The position numbers were made by a program, and so were the translations under genes. The notes under the pieces were generated by a model, which made no database searches, had not been told where the DNA came from, and saw nothing but the letters and a program-made list of their open reading frames with translations. Shown here piece after piece: positions 16,295 through 24,603 of a DNA stretch of 64,000 bases; the stretch's first letter is position 1; every line of letters starts with the position of its first letter. The DNA comes from Bacillota bacterium. Lineage in GTDB: Bacteria; Bacillota; Clostridia; Acetivibrionales; DTU013. The stretch lies in the NCBI GenBank assembly GCA_023418915.1, contig JAEZYU010000070.1:10913-74912 (forward strand), in the 5' to 3' direction.

Positions 16295-17335
16295 ATGAGC
16301 CATAACAATGTTTACAAAAAAATGCGCACGATACTTCCTGTAATGCTGTTGTTGCTGTTGTTTACAATAGTACTTGCTGTGGCATTAGGTGCGGTATATG
16401 TTCCGATTGGAAGGTCTTTCAGGATAATCCTGGCTAATATCGGTCTGCTTAATGACTCTACGCTGCCCCAGGACCAAATTTCCATCATTTACAGGGTAAG
16501 GCTTCCCAGGGTGCTTGTGGCATGTATTGCAGGTGCGGCATTATCTGCATGCGGCACCGCAATGCAGGGACTTTTCCGCAACCCTATGGCTGATCCCGGT
16601 ATTTTAGGGGTGTCAAGCGGTGCCGGCCTGGGTTCTATCGCTGCGATCATATTGGGGATATCGGTACGAAGCATATATATGCTTCCGCTGTTTGCTGCTA
16701 TAGGGGCACTTGCCGCAGTCACACTGATATACCTGCTGTCATTGAGAAAGGGCAAAATATCACCGCTGACTCTGATACTGTCAGGAATCGCTGTCAGCAC
16801 CTTCATTGGTGCAATTACCCAATTCCTACTTATTAAAAGCAATACTTACGAAGTACGCAATTTTATTTTCTGGACAATGGGAGGACTGAACGGCATGATG
16901 TGGGAGCAGGTAAAATTGATCACTGTGCCGGTTATAATTCTGTTGGTTATATTGATGATGTTTTCACGTGATCTCAACCTATTGCAGCTTGGAGAAGAGG
17001 AGGCTCAGTCGTTAGGACTGGAGCCTTCCCGCATCAGAAAGTTGCTTCTGGTTATCACATCCTTCATTACAGCCACGGCGATTTCTGTCTGCGGCCCGAT
17101 TAGCTTTGTGGGCTTGATAGTACCTCATATAATGAGGCTGATAACCGGTCCCGACCATCGCCTCCTTATTCCTGCCAGCGCTATTGGTGGTGCGATTTTT
17201 CTCACCGGCTGCGACATCCTTGGGCGTCTGCCTGCCGACGGAGAGATCAGCGTTGGTATTATAACCTCAATACTTGGAGCACCTTATTTTCTCTATCTGC
17301 TGATCAGGACAAGAAGAGGCGGTGAAGTGTTTTGA
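16295..17335 (+). CDS. Cobalamin/iron-type ABC transporter permease (BtuC/FecCD family)
   Basis: 346 residues, very hydrophobic, with about nine to ten membrane helices. It has the family motifs RLPRVLVACIAGAALSACGT near residue 67, NPMADPGILGVSSGAGLG (about 97-114) and the ATPase-contact segment near GEEEAQSLGLEPSRIRKLLL (about 230-250), followed by GPISFVGLIVPHIMRL. Ribosome-binding site AGAGGTAAGG. The stop overlaps the TTG start of the ATPase by 4 bases. Context (riboswitch, CobA) points to cobalamin rather than siderophore. Confidence 0.88.
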   Translation: MSHNNVYKKMRTILPVMLLLLLFTIVLAVALGAVYVPIGRSFRIILANIGLLNDSTLPQDQISIIYRVRLPRVLVACIAGAALSACGTAMQGLFRNPMADPGILGVSSGAGLGSIAAIILGISVRSIYMLPLFAAIGALAAVTLIYLLSLRKGKISPLTLILSGIAVSTFIGAITQFLLIKSNTYEVRNFIFWTMGGLNGMMWEQVKLITVPVIILLVILMMFSRDLNLLQLGEEEAQSLGLEPSRIRKLLLVITSFITATAISVCGPISFVGLIVPHIMRLITGPDHRLLIPASAIGGAIFLTGCDILGRLPADGEISVGIITSILGAPYFLYLLIRTRRGGEVF

Positions 17336-18627
17336 CGGATGTGGGAGACAATAAGAAGGTTGATGCTAAAACTATGCTTCGAGTCCAAGAGAGCAGAGCA
17401 AGTAGTGTGGATTGCAGACCGCTGAGCATAGAAGGTCTGAATTATCACATTAATGATGTTCATATCCTCAAGGATATATCGCTGCAGGCAGACAGGGGCG
17501 AATTCATAGGCCTTATAGGGCCGAATGGCGCTGGTAAGACCACGCTGATGAAATGCATCAACGGGATAAATAAATGCTCCGGACAAATTGAGCTGGGCGG
17601 TAAAGATCTCAGAACTATGAATAGCAGGGAAATCGCAGCAAAGGCAGCCATGCTGCATCAGGACACGACAGTGACATTTCCGTTTACGGTCATGGATATC
17701 GTGCTTGCCGGAAGATACCATAAGCTTGGCAGGTTCAAGCCAGAGGGATCTGAAGATTATGCCGTTGCCAGGAAATATATGGAATACACTGATACAATAA
17801 AGCTGGAAAAAAGAATAATAACCACATTGTCAGGGGGAGAGCGGCAAAGAGTGTTGTTTGCCAAGGTTCTGGTACAGGAAGCTGACCTGATATTGCTCGA
17901 CGAACCATCAGCCAGCATGGATATAGCCTATGAAGAACAGCTGTTCAAATACTCCTCTGATTTGACCTGTGGAGGGAAAACAATAATAGCGGCAGTACAT
18001 GACTTAAAGACCGCAGTTCGCTACTGTTCCAGACTTGTGTTAATGAAGGATGGAAGGATTATAGCGGACGGAAAGCCTGAAGAGGTAATAACAAGGGAGA
18101 ACCTGCGTATGTCATATGGTGTGGAAGCCCTCGTTTATAAAAACAGGATAACAGGCTTTGTGGATTTTCACATATCTGCAGCAAGCAGTAACGGAAAGAG
18201 TGTTAAGGTGCATGTGATAGGGGGCGGAGGGTCGGCATCAGGTGTCATTAGGCAGCTTTTTGAAGGAGGATACAGTATGACAGCCGGTGTGTTCTCACAT
18301 GGGGACAGCGACCTTGGGTGCGCAGATGTATTTGGCATAAAAACGTTGGCGTGCCGTCCTTTTAGTGAGATAGATGAGGCTGCGCTTAAGGAAAATATTG
18401 AATTGATAAAGGCTGCAGATATGACGGTATTATGTGATATGCCCTTTGGACACCAAAATATCAGAAATCTTGAGGCAGCTGTATATGCAAAGAAATTGAT
18501 AATAATAGAGGATGGAGATCCGAGCAGCCGCGATTTTACCGGAGGTAAAGCGATCGACATCTACAGCATGCTGAGAGAGAAGGCAGTAGTAGTGAATTCT
18601 GCAAGGCTGCATGAGGTGCTTTTGTGA
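17332..18627 (+). CDS. Cobalamin ABC transporter ATP-binding protein with C-terminal extension (BtuD-like)
   Basis: 431 residues; TTG start overlaps the permease stop (TTGA). ATPase domain (about 25-265) with Walker A GPNGAGKTT near 63-71, signature LSGGERQRV near 165, Walker B LILLDEPSAS near 185-194 and the switch H of AAVHDLKTA. Ordinary BtuD/FhuC ATPases end near 260. Here about 155 extra residues follow, beginning VHVIGGGGSASGVIRQLF and containing alternating beta/alpha segments (TVLCDMPFGHQNIRN, KKLIIIEDGDPSSRDF) that look like a Rossmann-type fold. I do not recognise its activity; it may bind a nucleotide or corrinoid intermediate. Confidence 0.85.
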   Translation: MTDVGDNKKVDAKTMLRVQESRASSVDCRPLSIEGLNYHINDVHILKDISLQADRGEFIGLIGPNGAGKTTLMKCINGINKCSGQIELGGKDLRTMNSREIAAKAAMLHQDTTVTFPFTVMDIVLAGRYHKLGRFKPEGSEDYAVARKYMEYTDTIKLEKRIITTLSGGERQRVLFAKVLVQEADLILLDEPSASMDIAYEEQLFKYSSDLTCGGKTIIAAVHDLKTAVRYCSRLVLMKDGRIIADGKPEEVITRENLRMSYGVEALVYKNRITGFVDFHISAASSNGKSVKVHVIGGGGSASGVIRQLFEGGYSMTAGVFSHGDSDLGCADVFGIKTLACRPFSEIDEAALKENIELIKAADMTVLCDMPFGHQNIRNLEAAVYAKKLIIIEDGDPSSRDFTGGKAIDIYSMLREKAVVVNSARLHEVLL

Positions 18628-18662
18628 ACCTGAACCAGTGCTTAGGCTTGCCCAGACTTATA

Positions 18663-18755
18663 TAGCATCTACAAATGCAGTCTTACATAGCATCTACAAA
18701 CGCAGTCTTACATAGCATCTACAAATGCAGTCTTACATAGCATCTACAAATGCTG
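18663..18755. repeat. 25-bp tandem repeat
   Basis: TAGCATCTACAAATGCAGTC plus TTACA repeats with exact 25-bp spacing at 18663, 18688, 18713 and 18738 (last copy partial). It starts 36 bases after the btuD-like stop codon. Confidence 0.88.
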
Positions 18756-18807
18756 CTGAAACTGATGTTTAAGCCTGCTTATTTTCCGGCTGTTCAAGTT
18801 CGGGTGC

Positions 18808-19022
18808 CTAATTGGTTCGCACTACGACTATGTTTACGCCACTGGTATGTCTGTGCACCACGACTATGTCCACGCCACTGGTATGTCTGCGCACCACGAC
18901 TATATCCACGCCGGTGGTATGTCCACGCACCACGACTACGTCAATGCCACTGGTATGTCCACACACCACGACTATATTCACGCCACTGGTATGTCCACGC
19001 ACCACGACTATGTTTACGCCAT
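18808..19022. repeat. 36-bp tandem repeat, six copies
   Basis: CGACTATG-type anchors at 18825, 18861, 18897, 18933, 18969 and 19005 show an exact 36-bp period. The unit contains CACCACGACTATGTCCACGC and CACTGGTATGTC. Because 36 is a multiple of three, several frames stay open on both strands, but none has a ribosome-binding site or non-repetitive sequence, so I treat the region as non-coding. Confidence 0.88.
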
Positions 19023-19026
19023 AAAA

Positions 19027-19144
19027 TGGACAAAAATTCAGGTATAGGACGAAAAAACGGCTAAAAAGTGAGATTTTCATGCGATAATGGCACTATTTAA
19101 AGGATTATGTTAAGTAAACTGTCCTATACTTGAATTTTTGTCCA
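19027..19144. mobile_element. 118-bp element with 24-bp terminal inverted repeats
   Basis: Positions 19027-19050 and 19121-19144 are reverse complements with one mismatch in 24 bases (arm begins TGGACAAAAATTCA, inner end GTATAGGAC). The 70-bp centre has no coding capacity. It looks like a MITE or a solo IS-end pair. It abuts the 36-bp array and lies upstream of the ECF S-component promoter. Confidence 0.6.
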
Positions 19145-19208
19145 ATAGACTGACTGGGGCCCCGTAAAAGAAACTGTTGAGTCCACATGGAGGTCGCAAT
19201 TGGTGCAC

Positions 19209-19237
19209 TTGACAATAGCGGTGAATACGCTTAGAAT
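19209..19237 (+). promoter_or_regulatory. Predicted strong sigma-A promoter for the ECF S component
   Basis: Consensus TTGACA (19209-19214), 17-base spacer, TAGAAT (19232-19237), about 75 bases upstream of the start codon. It gives the S-component gene its own transcription start outside the riboswitch unit. Confidence 0.6.
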
Positions 19238-19310
19238 TATCTCAAATTAATGAATCACTGTAAGATTTTTCAGATATTCTGTAAATCCGGATGAGATATG
19301 GGGGAACGAC

Positions 19311-19850
19311 ATGAAAGTAAATTCAGCTAAGAAAAAGGTCCTTAATGGGCTTATGATCGCATTGGTATTTCTGGCTACATACTTTACGCGCATACCGACT
19401 CCGCTGCCCGGCGGATATTTTAACCTCGGTGATGCAGTAATAATGCTGTCATCTGTGCTGCTCGGGCCTATAGGTGGACTGATCGCAGGTGCGGCAGGTT
19501 CGGCTTTGGCGGATCTGGCCGCAGGCGCATTGTTGTTTGTTCCAATTACTTTTGTTGTAAAAGGGATTGAAGGGTTCGTAGTTGGTATAATGACTTCGCA
19601 GATCCGAAAAAGCGGTGCTGTGAAACACAGCCGCCTGATCATTGCCATATCGGCGGGAGCTGTCATAATGATACTCGGGTACTTTCTGGCTGAAGCTTTC
19701 CTTCTCGGTATTTTTGATGAAGCCTTCGGCCTTGCAGCAGCGGCAGCCGAAATCTTGCCCAATGCAGTGCAGGGGGTATTGAGTGCGGTCATTGGATACG
19801 TTCTGTCGTTGATACTGACCAAGGTTGGTGTCGGCAAGTATATTGGGTAA
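19311..19850 (+). CDS. ECF transporter S component, substrate unassigned
   Basis: 179 residues, five to six hydrophobic helices, with the S-component signature near the N-terminus (LNGLMIALVFLATYFTRIP) and the characteristic segment GGYFNLGDAVIMLSSVLLGP. Resembles small-vitamin S components of the PF07155/ECF group, which bind a vitamin and dock on a shared EcfAAT energising module encoded elsewhere. Ribosome-binding site GGGGGAA. It lies downstream of the B12 importer, so a corrinoid is possible, but it has its own promoter and no riboswitch, so the substrate stays open. The last codons (G-V-G-K-Y-I-G-stop) are the seed of the 19-bp array that follows. Confidence 0.82.
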   Translation: MKVNSAKKKVLNGLMIALVFLATYFTRIPTPLPGGYFNLGDAVIMLSSVLLGPIGGLIAGAAGSALADLAAGALLFVPITFVVKGIEGFVVGIMTSQIRKSGAVKHSRLIIAISAGAVIMILGYFLAEAFLLGIFDEAFGLAAAAAEILPNAVQGVLSAVIGYVLSLILTKVGVGKYIG

Positions 19851-19986
19851 TGACGAGTATATTGGGCAATGACAAATATATTGAGCAATGACAAGTATAT
19901 TGAGTAATGACAAGTATATTGAGCAATGACGAGTATATTGGGCAATGACAAGTATATTGAGCAATGACGAGTATATTTAGCAATGA
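19835..19986. repeat. 19-bp tandem repeat seeded by the ECF gene's last codons
   Basis: Eight exact-period copies of CAAGTATATTGGGTAATGA and variants from 19835 to 19986. The first copy is the last four codons and stop of the S-component gene plus four bases. Copies 2-8 repeat that end, mostly with CAA in place of the TAA stop. The longer gene-end string GGTGTCGGCAAGTAT recurs once more after the array (about 19999). Confidence 0.92.
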
Positions 19987-20046
19987 CAAATTTATCTGGT
20001 GTCGGCAAGTATGTAACGATAGATATATTGGGTAAGCCGCTTTGAC

Positions 20047-20240
20047 ATCAATATAACCGTAAAGCAACTATTGTATCAATATAACCGTAAAGCAACTATT
20101 GTATCAATATAACCGTAAAGCAACTATTGTATCAATATAACCGTGAAGAAACCATGACATCAACATAACCGTAAAGCAACTATCGTATCAATGTAGCCAT
20201 GAAGAAACCATGACATTAATGTATTATTGTATCAGTGAAG
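20047..20240. repeat. 28-bp tandem repeat, about seven copies
   Basis: ATCAATATAACCGTAAAGCA plus ACTATTGT repeats at exact 28-bp spacing from 20047 (next 20075, 20103, 20131, 20159, 20187, 20215), diverging toward the end. Non-coding spacer between the S-component and the metallo-hydrolase genes. Confidence 0.9.
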
Positions 20241-20365
20241 GTATTGTTATATCAATGGAGCCTGGAAGGTACTGACGTAATGCTGGATAGTGTTAACTGA
20301 CTTATGAAAAACACAATCTGGAAGGGTTGTGAATAAGTTAGGAAAATCTGAAGGAGGGAATATTA

Positions 20366-21097
20366 ATGAAACTGACCGTACTCGGAAATAACGGCCCCTA
20401 TCCTGCAGCCGGGGGAGCATGCTCCGGTTATCTCTTGAGAAGCGGGTCTGTGAACATTATGATCGACAGTGGAAATGGTACATTGGCAAACCTTCAGAAA
20501 ATTATAAGGATCGAAGACCTGGATGCCATCATACTGACGCATCTGCATAACGACCATATTTCTGATATGCATGTATTGAAGTATGCAGTGCAGATAAAAA
20601 GAAAACGCGGCATAATCGACAAGCTGCTTAGGGTTTATGCTCCGTCCGAGCCGATCGAGGAGTATAAAAGGCTCGATGATAAGGATGCATTTATTCTTGC
20701 AGCAATATCTGATGATACTCGCCTTGTGATCGGTGACATGAAGCTTTCATTTGTACAAATGAAGCATCCATATCTTGATTATGCTGTATCAGCGGAATGT
20801 GCGGGCAAAAAGTTTGTGTATTCGGGTGATACATCATGGACAGATAATCTGATTGGCTTTGCGAATGGTGCTGATCTGCTTATGCTGGATTCGGGACTTC
20901 TTGAGAAAGATCTGACGGAAGGATCACCGCACATGACTGCGGCACAATGTGGTACTGCTGCGGCGAAAGCAGGTGCAGGCAAGCTGCTGCTGACACACTT
21001 TTGGCCTGATTATGAGCTGAATGATCTGATTGCAGAGGCGCAAACCAGGTTTCCAAATGTAGAAGCAGCACTTATCATGAAAGAGTATGAGATATGA
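20366..21097 (+). CDS. Metallo-beta-lactamase-fold hydrolase (RNase Z-like)
   Basis: 243 residues with the metal-binding motif T-H-L-H-N-D-H (H59, H61, D63, H64) and later ligands in KFVYSGDTSWTDN (Asp of GDT), LLMLDSGLLE and LLLTHFWPDY. The arrangement is that of the RNase Z/ElaC-like branch, but the protein is shorter than true tRNase Z, so a phosphodiesterase or other esterase activity on a small substrate is as likely. Good ribosome-binding site (GGAGGG). No operon partner; it stands between two repeat arrays. Confidence 0.82.
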   Translation: MKLTVLGNNGPYPAAGGACSGYLLRSGSVNIMIDSGNGTLANLQKIIRIEDLDAIILTHLHNDHISDMHVLKYAVQIKRKRGIIDKLLRVYAPSEPIEEYKRLDDKDAFILAAISDDTRLVIGDMKLSFVQMKHPYLDYAVSAECAGKKFVYSGDTSWTDNLIGFANGADLLMLDSGLLEKDLTEGSPHMTAAQCGTAAAKAGAGKLLLTHFWPDYELNDLIAEAQTRFPNVEAALIMKEYEI

Positions 21098-21274
21098 TCA
21101 TATTTTGAAGATGCAACATACGCTTGTGGGAAATTACGGCAATAATACGGCAGCTTTAGTCCCATTATTTAAAAGCAGCCTCATTGAAGTATACATAAGT
21201 TAGAAAAAATTCTGTAGAGAAGTATTCCATAAATTCATTCGGAAAGAAATTTTCATTTGACTGATGAGTAAGAA

Positions 21275-21304
21275 ACGCCTCGCTCTGGAGTAAAAGCGGG
21301 GCGT
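21275..21304. terminator. Putative terminator hairpin between convergent genes
   Basis: ACGCCTCGCT (21275-21284) pairs with AGCGGGGCGT (21295-21304), 10-base loop. It is followed by CAAATTTT on the plus strand and by TTTCTTACT on the minus strand. It could end the metallo-hydrolase transcript. Confidence 0.45.
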
Positions 21305-21344
21305 CAAATTTTGCGTTATAAGTTTGATTAGTGCTGATAGATTG

Positions 21345-21560
21345 CGCCTGCAAGTTTGATTGGTTCAGACAAATCCGTCCGGTGCCGGTAAATCTGACCG
21401 ACGCCAGCAAGTTTGATTGGTTCCGACAAAACCGACCGGTGCCGGTAAATCTGACCAGCGCCTGCAAGTTTGATTGGTTCCGACAAAACCGACCGGCGCC
21501 GGTAAATCTGACCGACGCCAGCAAGTCGCATTGGCACCGGCAAGTCGCATTGGTGCCGGT
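21345..21560. repeat. 57-bp tandem repeat next to the chemoreceptor gene 3' end
   Basis: Exact 57-bp period at 21345, 21402, 21459 and 21516 (last copy diverged). The unit contains GCAAGTTTGATTGGTTCCGA and CCGGTGCCGGTAAATCTGAC. The period is a multiple of three, so long frames stay open on both strands without start signals. The array ends about 12 bases from the chemoreceptor stop codon. Confidence 0.9.
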
Positions 21561-21571
21561 AACTTTTTCAT

Positions 21572-22852
21572 TTACCTTATCTTGAATTTCTTCAGCTTCT
21601 TGTCCAGCTCCTGTACAAGATCATCAAGCTGAGCTGCGGCAACCTTCATTTCATCTATCTCCTTGAGCTGCTGCTCTGTAGTAGCTGCGACTTCTTCACT
21701 TGATGCAGCTGTTTCCTCAGAGACTGATGAAATGTTCTCTATAGCCGATATAACGTTGTCCTTGCTTGTCTGCATAGCAAATACCGCATCGTTGACAGCT
21801 TTGATCTTCTCAACGATGGTTCCGATACCGTCGGCTATGTCGCCAAAGGCCTTGTTTGTGCTGTCGACAGCGAGATTCTGCTCTTGTGAGACTTTGCGCA
21901 TCATTTCCATAGCCTGTATTGCCAGCTGTGATTCCTCACTTATGTTCTCCATCAGGTGGATGATTTCTTCTGTGGACTGCCTGCTTTGGTCAGCCAGCTT
22001 CCTGACCTCCTCTGCAACTACCGCAAAGCCCTTGCCGGCCTCACCAGCTCTTGCTGCCTCAATTGCAGCATTCAGAGCCAGCATGTTTGTTTGCTCAGCA
22101 ATATCTTCAATAGACTGTACAAATGTGCCTATATCACTTGTAGTATCGGTGAGTTTTTCGACAACAGAGAAAATTTGCTCTGTAGAATTAAAGTTTTCTG
22201 AGGACTTTTCTCTCAAAATATTAACTGAATCAAAGCCGATATCATTAAGCTTGTGGATGTTATTTGTTTCATTCATTACATCACCATAGCTTTGGTAAAC
22301 GAAGTCGATCTGCTCTGAAAGCTTATCAACGAGCTGAACACCCTGTTGCGCATCTGCAGCTTGTTCCGACGCTCCTTTTGCGATCTCGTCCACTGTTTTT
22401 GATATTTCTGTTATGGAGGAAACCGCTTGACCTGCTGTAGAGCCTACCTTCCTTGAAGCCTGGATAATTGACAGCGAAAGAGAGAAAAAGCCGTCAATCA
22501 AGGCTCTGATATCGCTAAGTACGGAGTTTATGACTGAAGCGACTCCAGAAAATGAACCGAAAGTTTTTGGTTCGAGAAATTTTGAATAGTCACCCTGTTT
22601 GATGACGTGTAGTTCTGTTTCGAACTGTTCTGATATTTTTCTTGTAACGATGCCATTTGTGAGCCTCAATATCTGAGAGGTTACTATTGATGTTGCCAAT
22701 ACCAGCAGAGCTTCAAAATATAACCCTGTGATCAATATGAATACGGCGCTCATTATAAGCCCTACTACAATGGACGCAATTATATTGATTTTTCCCTGGC
22801 TGGATACATGTTCATCAATTGACTTCGTTTTCCCTTTCCTCTGTTTTGCCAT
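21572..22852 (-). CDS. Methyl-accepting chemotaxis-type signal transducer
   Basis: 426 residues from the ATG at 22852; GGGGGAGG lies six bases before it, whereas an in-frame ATG at 22858 overlaps that site. Two adjacent membrane segments (about 22-63) with no large extracytoplasmic domain between them. Then comes a long helical cytoplasmic signalling domain with the conserved hairpin tip, including ALNAAIEAARAGEAGKGFAV and EEVRKLADQSRQS, which contacts CheA/CheW. Lack of a periplasmic sensor suggests an internal or membrane-derived cue. It stands alone and is divergent from the citrate operon. Confidence 0.9.
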   Translation of the reverse strand: MAKQRKGKTKSIDEHVSSQGKINIIASIVVGLIMSAVFILITGLYFEALLVLATSIVTSQILRLTNGIVTRKISEQFETELHVIKQGDYSKFLEPKTFGSFSGVASVINSVLSDIRALIDGFFSLSLSIIQASRKVGSTAGQAVSSITEISKTVDEIAKGASEQAADAQQGVQLVDKLSEQIDFVYQSYGDVMNETNNIHKLNDIGFDSVNILREKSSENFNSTEQIFSVVEKLTDTTSDIGTFVQSIEDIAEQTNMLALNAAIEAARAGEAGKGFAVVAEEVRKLADQSRQSTEEIIHLMENISEESQLAIQAMEMMRKVSQEQNLAVDSTNKAFGDIADGIGTIVEKIKAVNDAVFAMQTSKDNVISAIENISSVSEETAASSEEVAATTEQQLKEIDEMKVAAAQLDDLVQELDKKLKKFKIR

Positions 22853-22957
22853 ATCCATCCTCCCCCTGATATTATACGAATAATAACTATTTCGATATTA
22901 ATTGCTAAAATCCTCCTTATTTCAACATTGATGACGAAAAATGTTGGAAAAATTTTA

Positions 22958-22987
22958 TTGACACAAAATGCACAATTGTATACAATT
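22958..22987 (+). promoter_or_regulatory. Promoter with overlapping palindromic operator for the citrate operon
   Basis: TTGACA (22958-22963), 17-base spacer, TACAAT (22981-22986). A perfect 14-bp palindrome AATTGTATACAATT (22974-22987) covers the -10 element. Its core resembles the TTGTATACAA-type sites of FCD-class GntR repressors, and such a regulator is encoded as third gene of this operon. Repression by it is inferred. Confidence 0.7.
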
Positions 22988-23049
22988 ATACAGAGATACA
23001 AATATTAAAGAAACGAATATTTAAAATTATATGGAAGTCAGGTGATGAA

Positions 23050-24429
23050 ATGCTGGAGTTCAACAAGAAATCGAATACGCTGGAACAAACCCAATACCGA
23101 TATGCATTGCAGGATATCCCATCTCCAAACCTTTACAGGGAGATCTTCAATTATGAAGAAATACCCAAGTGTGCATTTAACCATAGAAGAGTACCAATGT
23201 ATCCGGCAGATGAGATATGGATCACCGATACCACCTTCAGAGACGGTCAGCAATCAAGGGCGCCGTATACTGTGGAACAAATAGTAAAGCTTTATGACAT
23301 GCTGCACAGGCTCGGGGGGCCCAAGGGCATTATTCGTCAATGTGAATTTTTCCTTTACAGCGACAGAGATAAAGAAGCGGTATATAAATGTCAGGAAAGG
23401 GGCTATGAGTACCCTGAGGTGACAAGCTGGATCAGAGCCACAAAAAGCGACTTCCAGCTGGCAAAGGACATGGGCGTGAAGGAAAGCGGCATTCTGGTCA
23501 GTTGTTCCGACTATCACATTTTCAAAAAACTCAAAATGTCAAGAAAGCAGGCGCTGGAGCATTATCTGAGTATCATAAGGAGTGCGATCGAAGTCGGCAT
23601 CAAGCCTCGCTGTCACTTTGAAGACATTACACGGGCAGACTTTTACGGATTTGTTGTACCATTTGCACTGGAACTGCGCAAGCTGAGTGAGGAGAGCGGG
23701 GTACCAATGAAAATTAGGGCTTGCGACACATTGGGTTACGGAGTATCCTATCCGGGAGTTGCGCTGCCCAGAAGCATACCGGGCATTATTTATGGCCTCA
23801 GACATCATGCAGGTTTCCCGAGCGAGATGATAGAATGGCATGGCCATAATGATTTTTACAAGGCAGTATCCAACTCGGCAACCGCCTGGATGTATGGTGC
23901 CTCCGGTGTGAACTGCTCGCTGCTTGGCATCGGCGAGAGGACCGGCAATACGCCGCTTGAGGCAATGGTCATCGAATATGCGCAGCTCAGGGGCACGACA
24001 GACGGAATGGATACGACTGTTATTACAGAAATCGCAGATTATTATGAAAAGGAACTGGATTATCCGATACCTCCCAGAACGCCGTTCGTGGGCAGGAATT
24101 TCAACGTTACTCAGGCAGGTATCCATGCTGACGGACTGTTGAAGGATGAGGAGATCTATAATATATTTAATACAGATAAACTGCTCAATCGGCCGGTGGG
24201 CGTAGCAATCAACCAGACATCCGGAACTGCCGGAATTGCCCACTGGATCAACAGCTTTTTTGGCTTCAGCGGAAACAAGAGGCTGGACAAGAGAGACATA
24301 AGGGTATTGAGAATAAAGGACTGGATAGATGAGCAGTACAAGAACGGCAGGGTCACCGCCATAAGCGATATAGAACTGGAGGAAGCCATCAGGGAGCTTA
24401 CACCGGAGATATATGATTTGGTGCTGTGA
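23050..24429 (+). CDS. Re-citrate synthase (homocitrate/isopropylmalate synthase family)
   Basis: 459 residues of the DRE-TIM metallolyase family: catalytic/metal motif DTTFRDGQQSRAP (D60, R64, D65), metal ligands H264 and H266 in EWHGHNDFYK, and GERTGNTPLEA near 296-306. It lacks the C-terminal LeuA regulatory domain and has the extended N-terminus seen in the Clostridium kluyveri-type Re-citrate synthase. It is followed directly by aconitase, which argues for acetyl-CoA + oxaloacetate to citrate rather than isopropylmalate or homocitrate synthesis. This would be the entry to 2-oxoglutarate and glutamate in an anaerobe without Si-citrate synthase. Strong promoter upstream. Confidence 0.82.
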   Translation: MLEFNKKSNTLEQTQYRYALQDIPSPNLYREIFNYEEIPKCAFNHRRVPMYPADEIWITDTTFRDGQQSRAPYTVEQIVKLYDMLHRLGGPKGIIRQCEFFLYSDRDKEAVYKCQERGYEYPEVTSWIRATKSDFQLAKDMGVKESGILVSCSDYHIFKKLKMSRKQALEHYLSIIRSAIEVGIKPRCHFEDITRADFYGFVVPFALELRKLSEESGVPMKIRACDTLGYGVSYPGVALPRSIPGIIYGLRHHAGFPSEMIEWHGHNDFYKAVSNSATAWMYGASGVNCSLLGIGERTGNTPLEAMVIEYAQLRGTTDGMDTTVITEIADYYEKELDYPIPPRTPFVGRNFNVTQAGIHADGLLKDEEIYNIFNTDKLLNRPVGVAINQTSGTAGIAHWINSFFGFSGNKRLDKRDIRVLRIKDWIDEQYKNGRVTAISDIELEEAIRELTPEIYDLVL

Positions 24430-24540
24430 CAGAGTGGAGCTATCTGATAGAATTGATATAGTCACACAGAACGAGACTTCTGACAGATTTGATACAACTA
24501 GACAGAGTGGAGCTTCTGGTAGAATCAATACTCTCAGACA
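24428..24540. repeat. 36-37-bp degenerate tandem repeat beginning in a stop codon
   Basis: Three units opened by GACAGAGTGGAGCTATCTGA (24428), CACAGAACGAGACTTCTGAC (about 24465) and GACAGAGTGGAGCTTCTGGT (about 24501). The first unit shares its GA with the TGA stop of the citrate synthase gene. It lies in the spacer before aconitase with no terminator, so the two genes are probably co-transcribed. Confidence 0.75.
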
Positions 24541-24603
24541 GGCTGCAAAACGACTGATAAAACAATTGATTACTTATTTTATGATAGAAAAGGGGTTAAG
24601 CAT

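Noticed and set aside
18750..19080. Open frames of 60-104 codons on both strands (His/Tyr/Thr-rich or Val/Gly-rich)
   Set aside because: Produced by the 36-bp period being a multiple of three; no ribosome-binding site and no non-repeat sequence.
19247..20008. Minus-strand open frame of 253 codons
   Set aside because: Antisense to the S-component gene and the 19-bp array; composition is that of translated repeats.
21165..21585. Four overlapping open frames in the 57-bp array
   Set aside because: Same multiple-of-three effect; none has a start signal.
23050..24429. Annotation as 2-isopropylmalate synthase or homocitrate synthase
   Set aside because: No LeuA regulatory domain, no leucine or lysine genes nearby, and aconitase follows directly; Re-citrate synthase fits better, though activity is not proven.
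23539..24528. Minus-strand open frame of 329 codons
   Set aside because: Antisense shadow of the Re-citrate synthase gene, which has clear family motifs, promoter and operon context.
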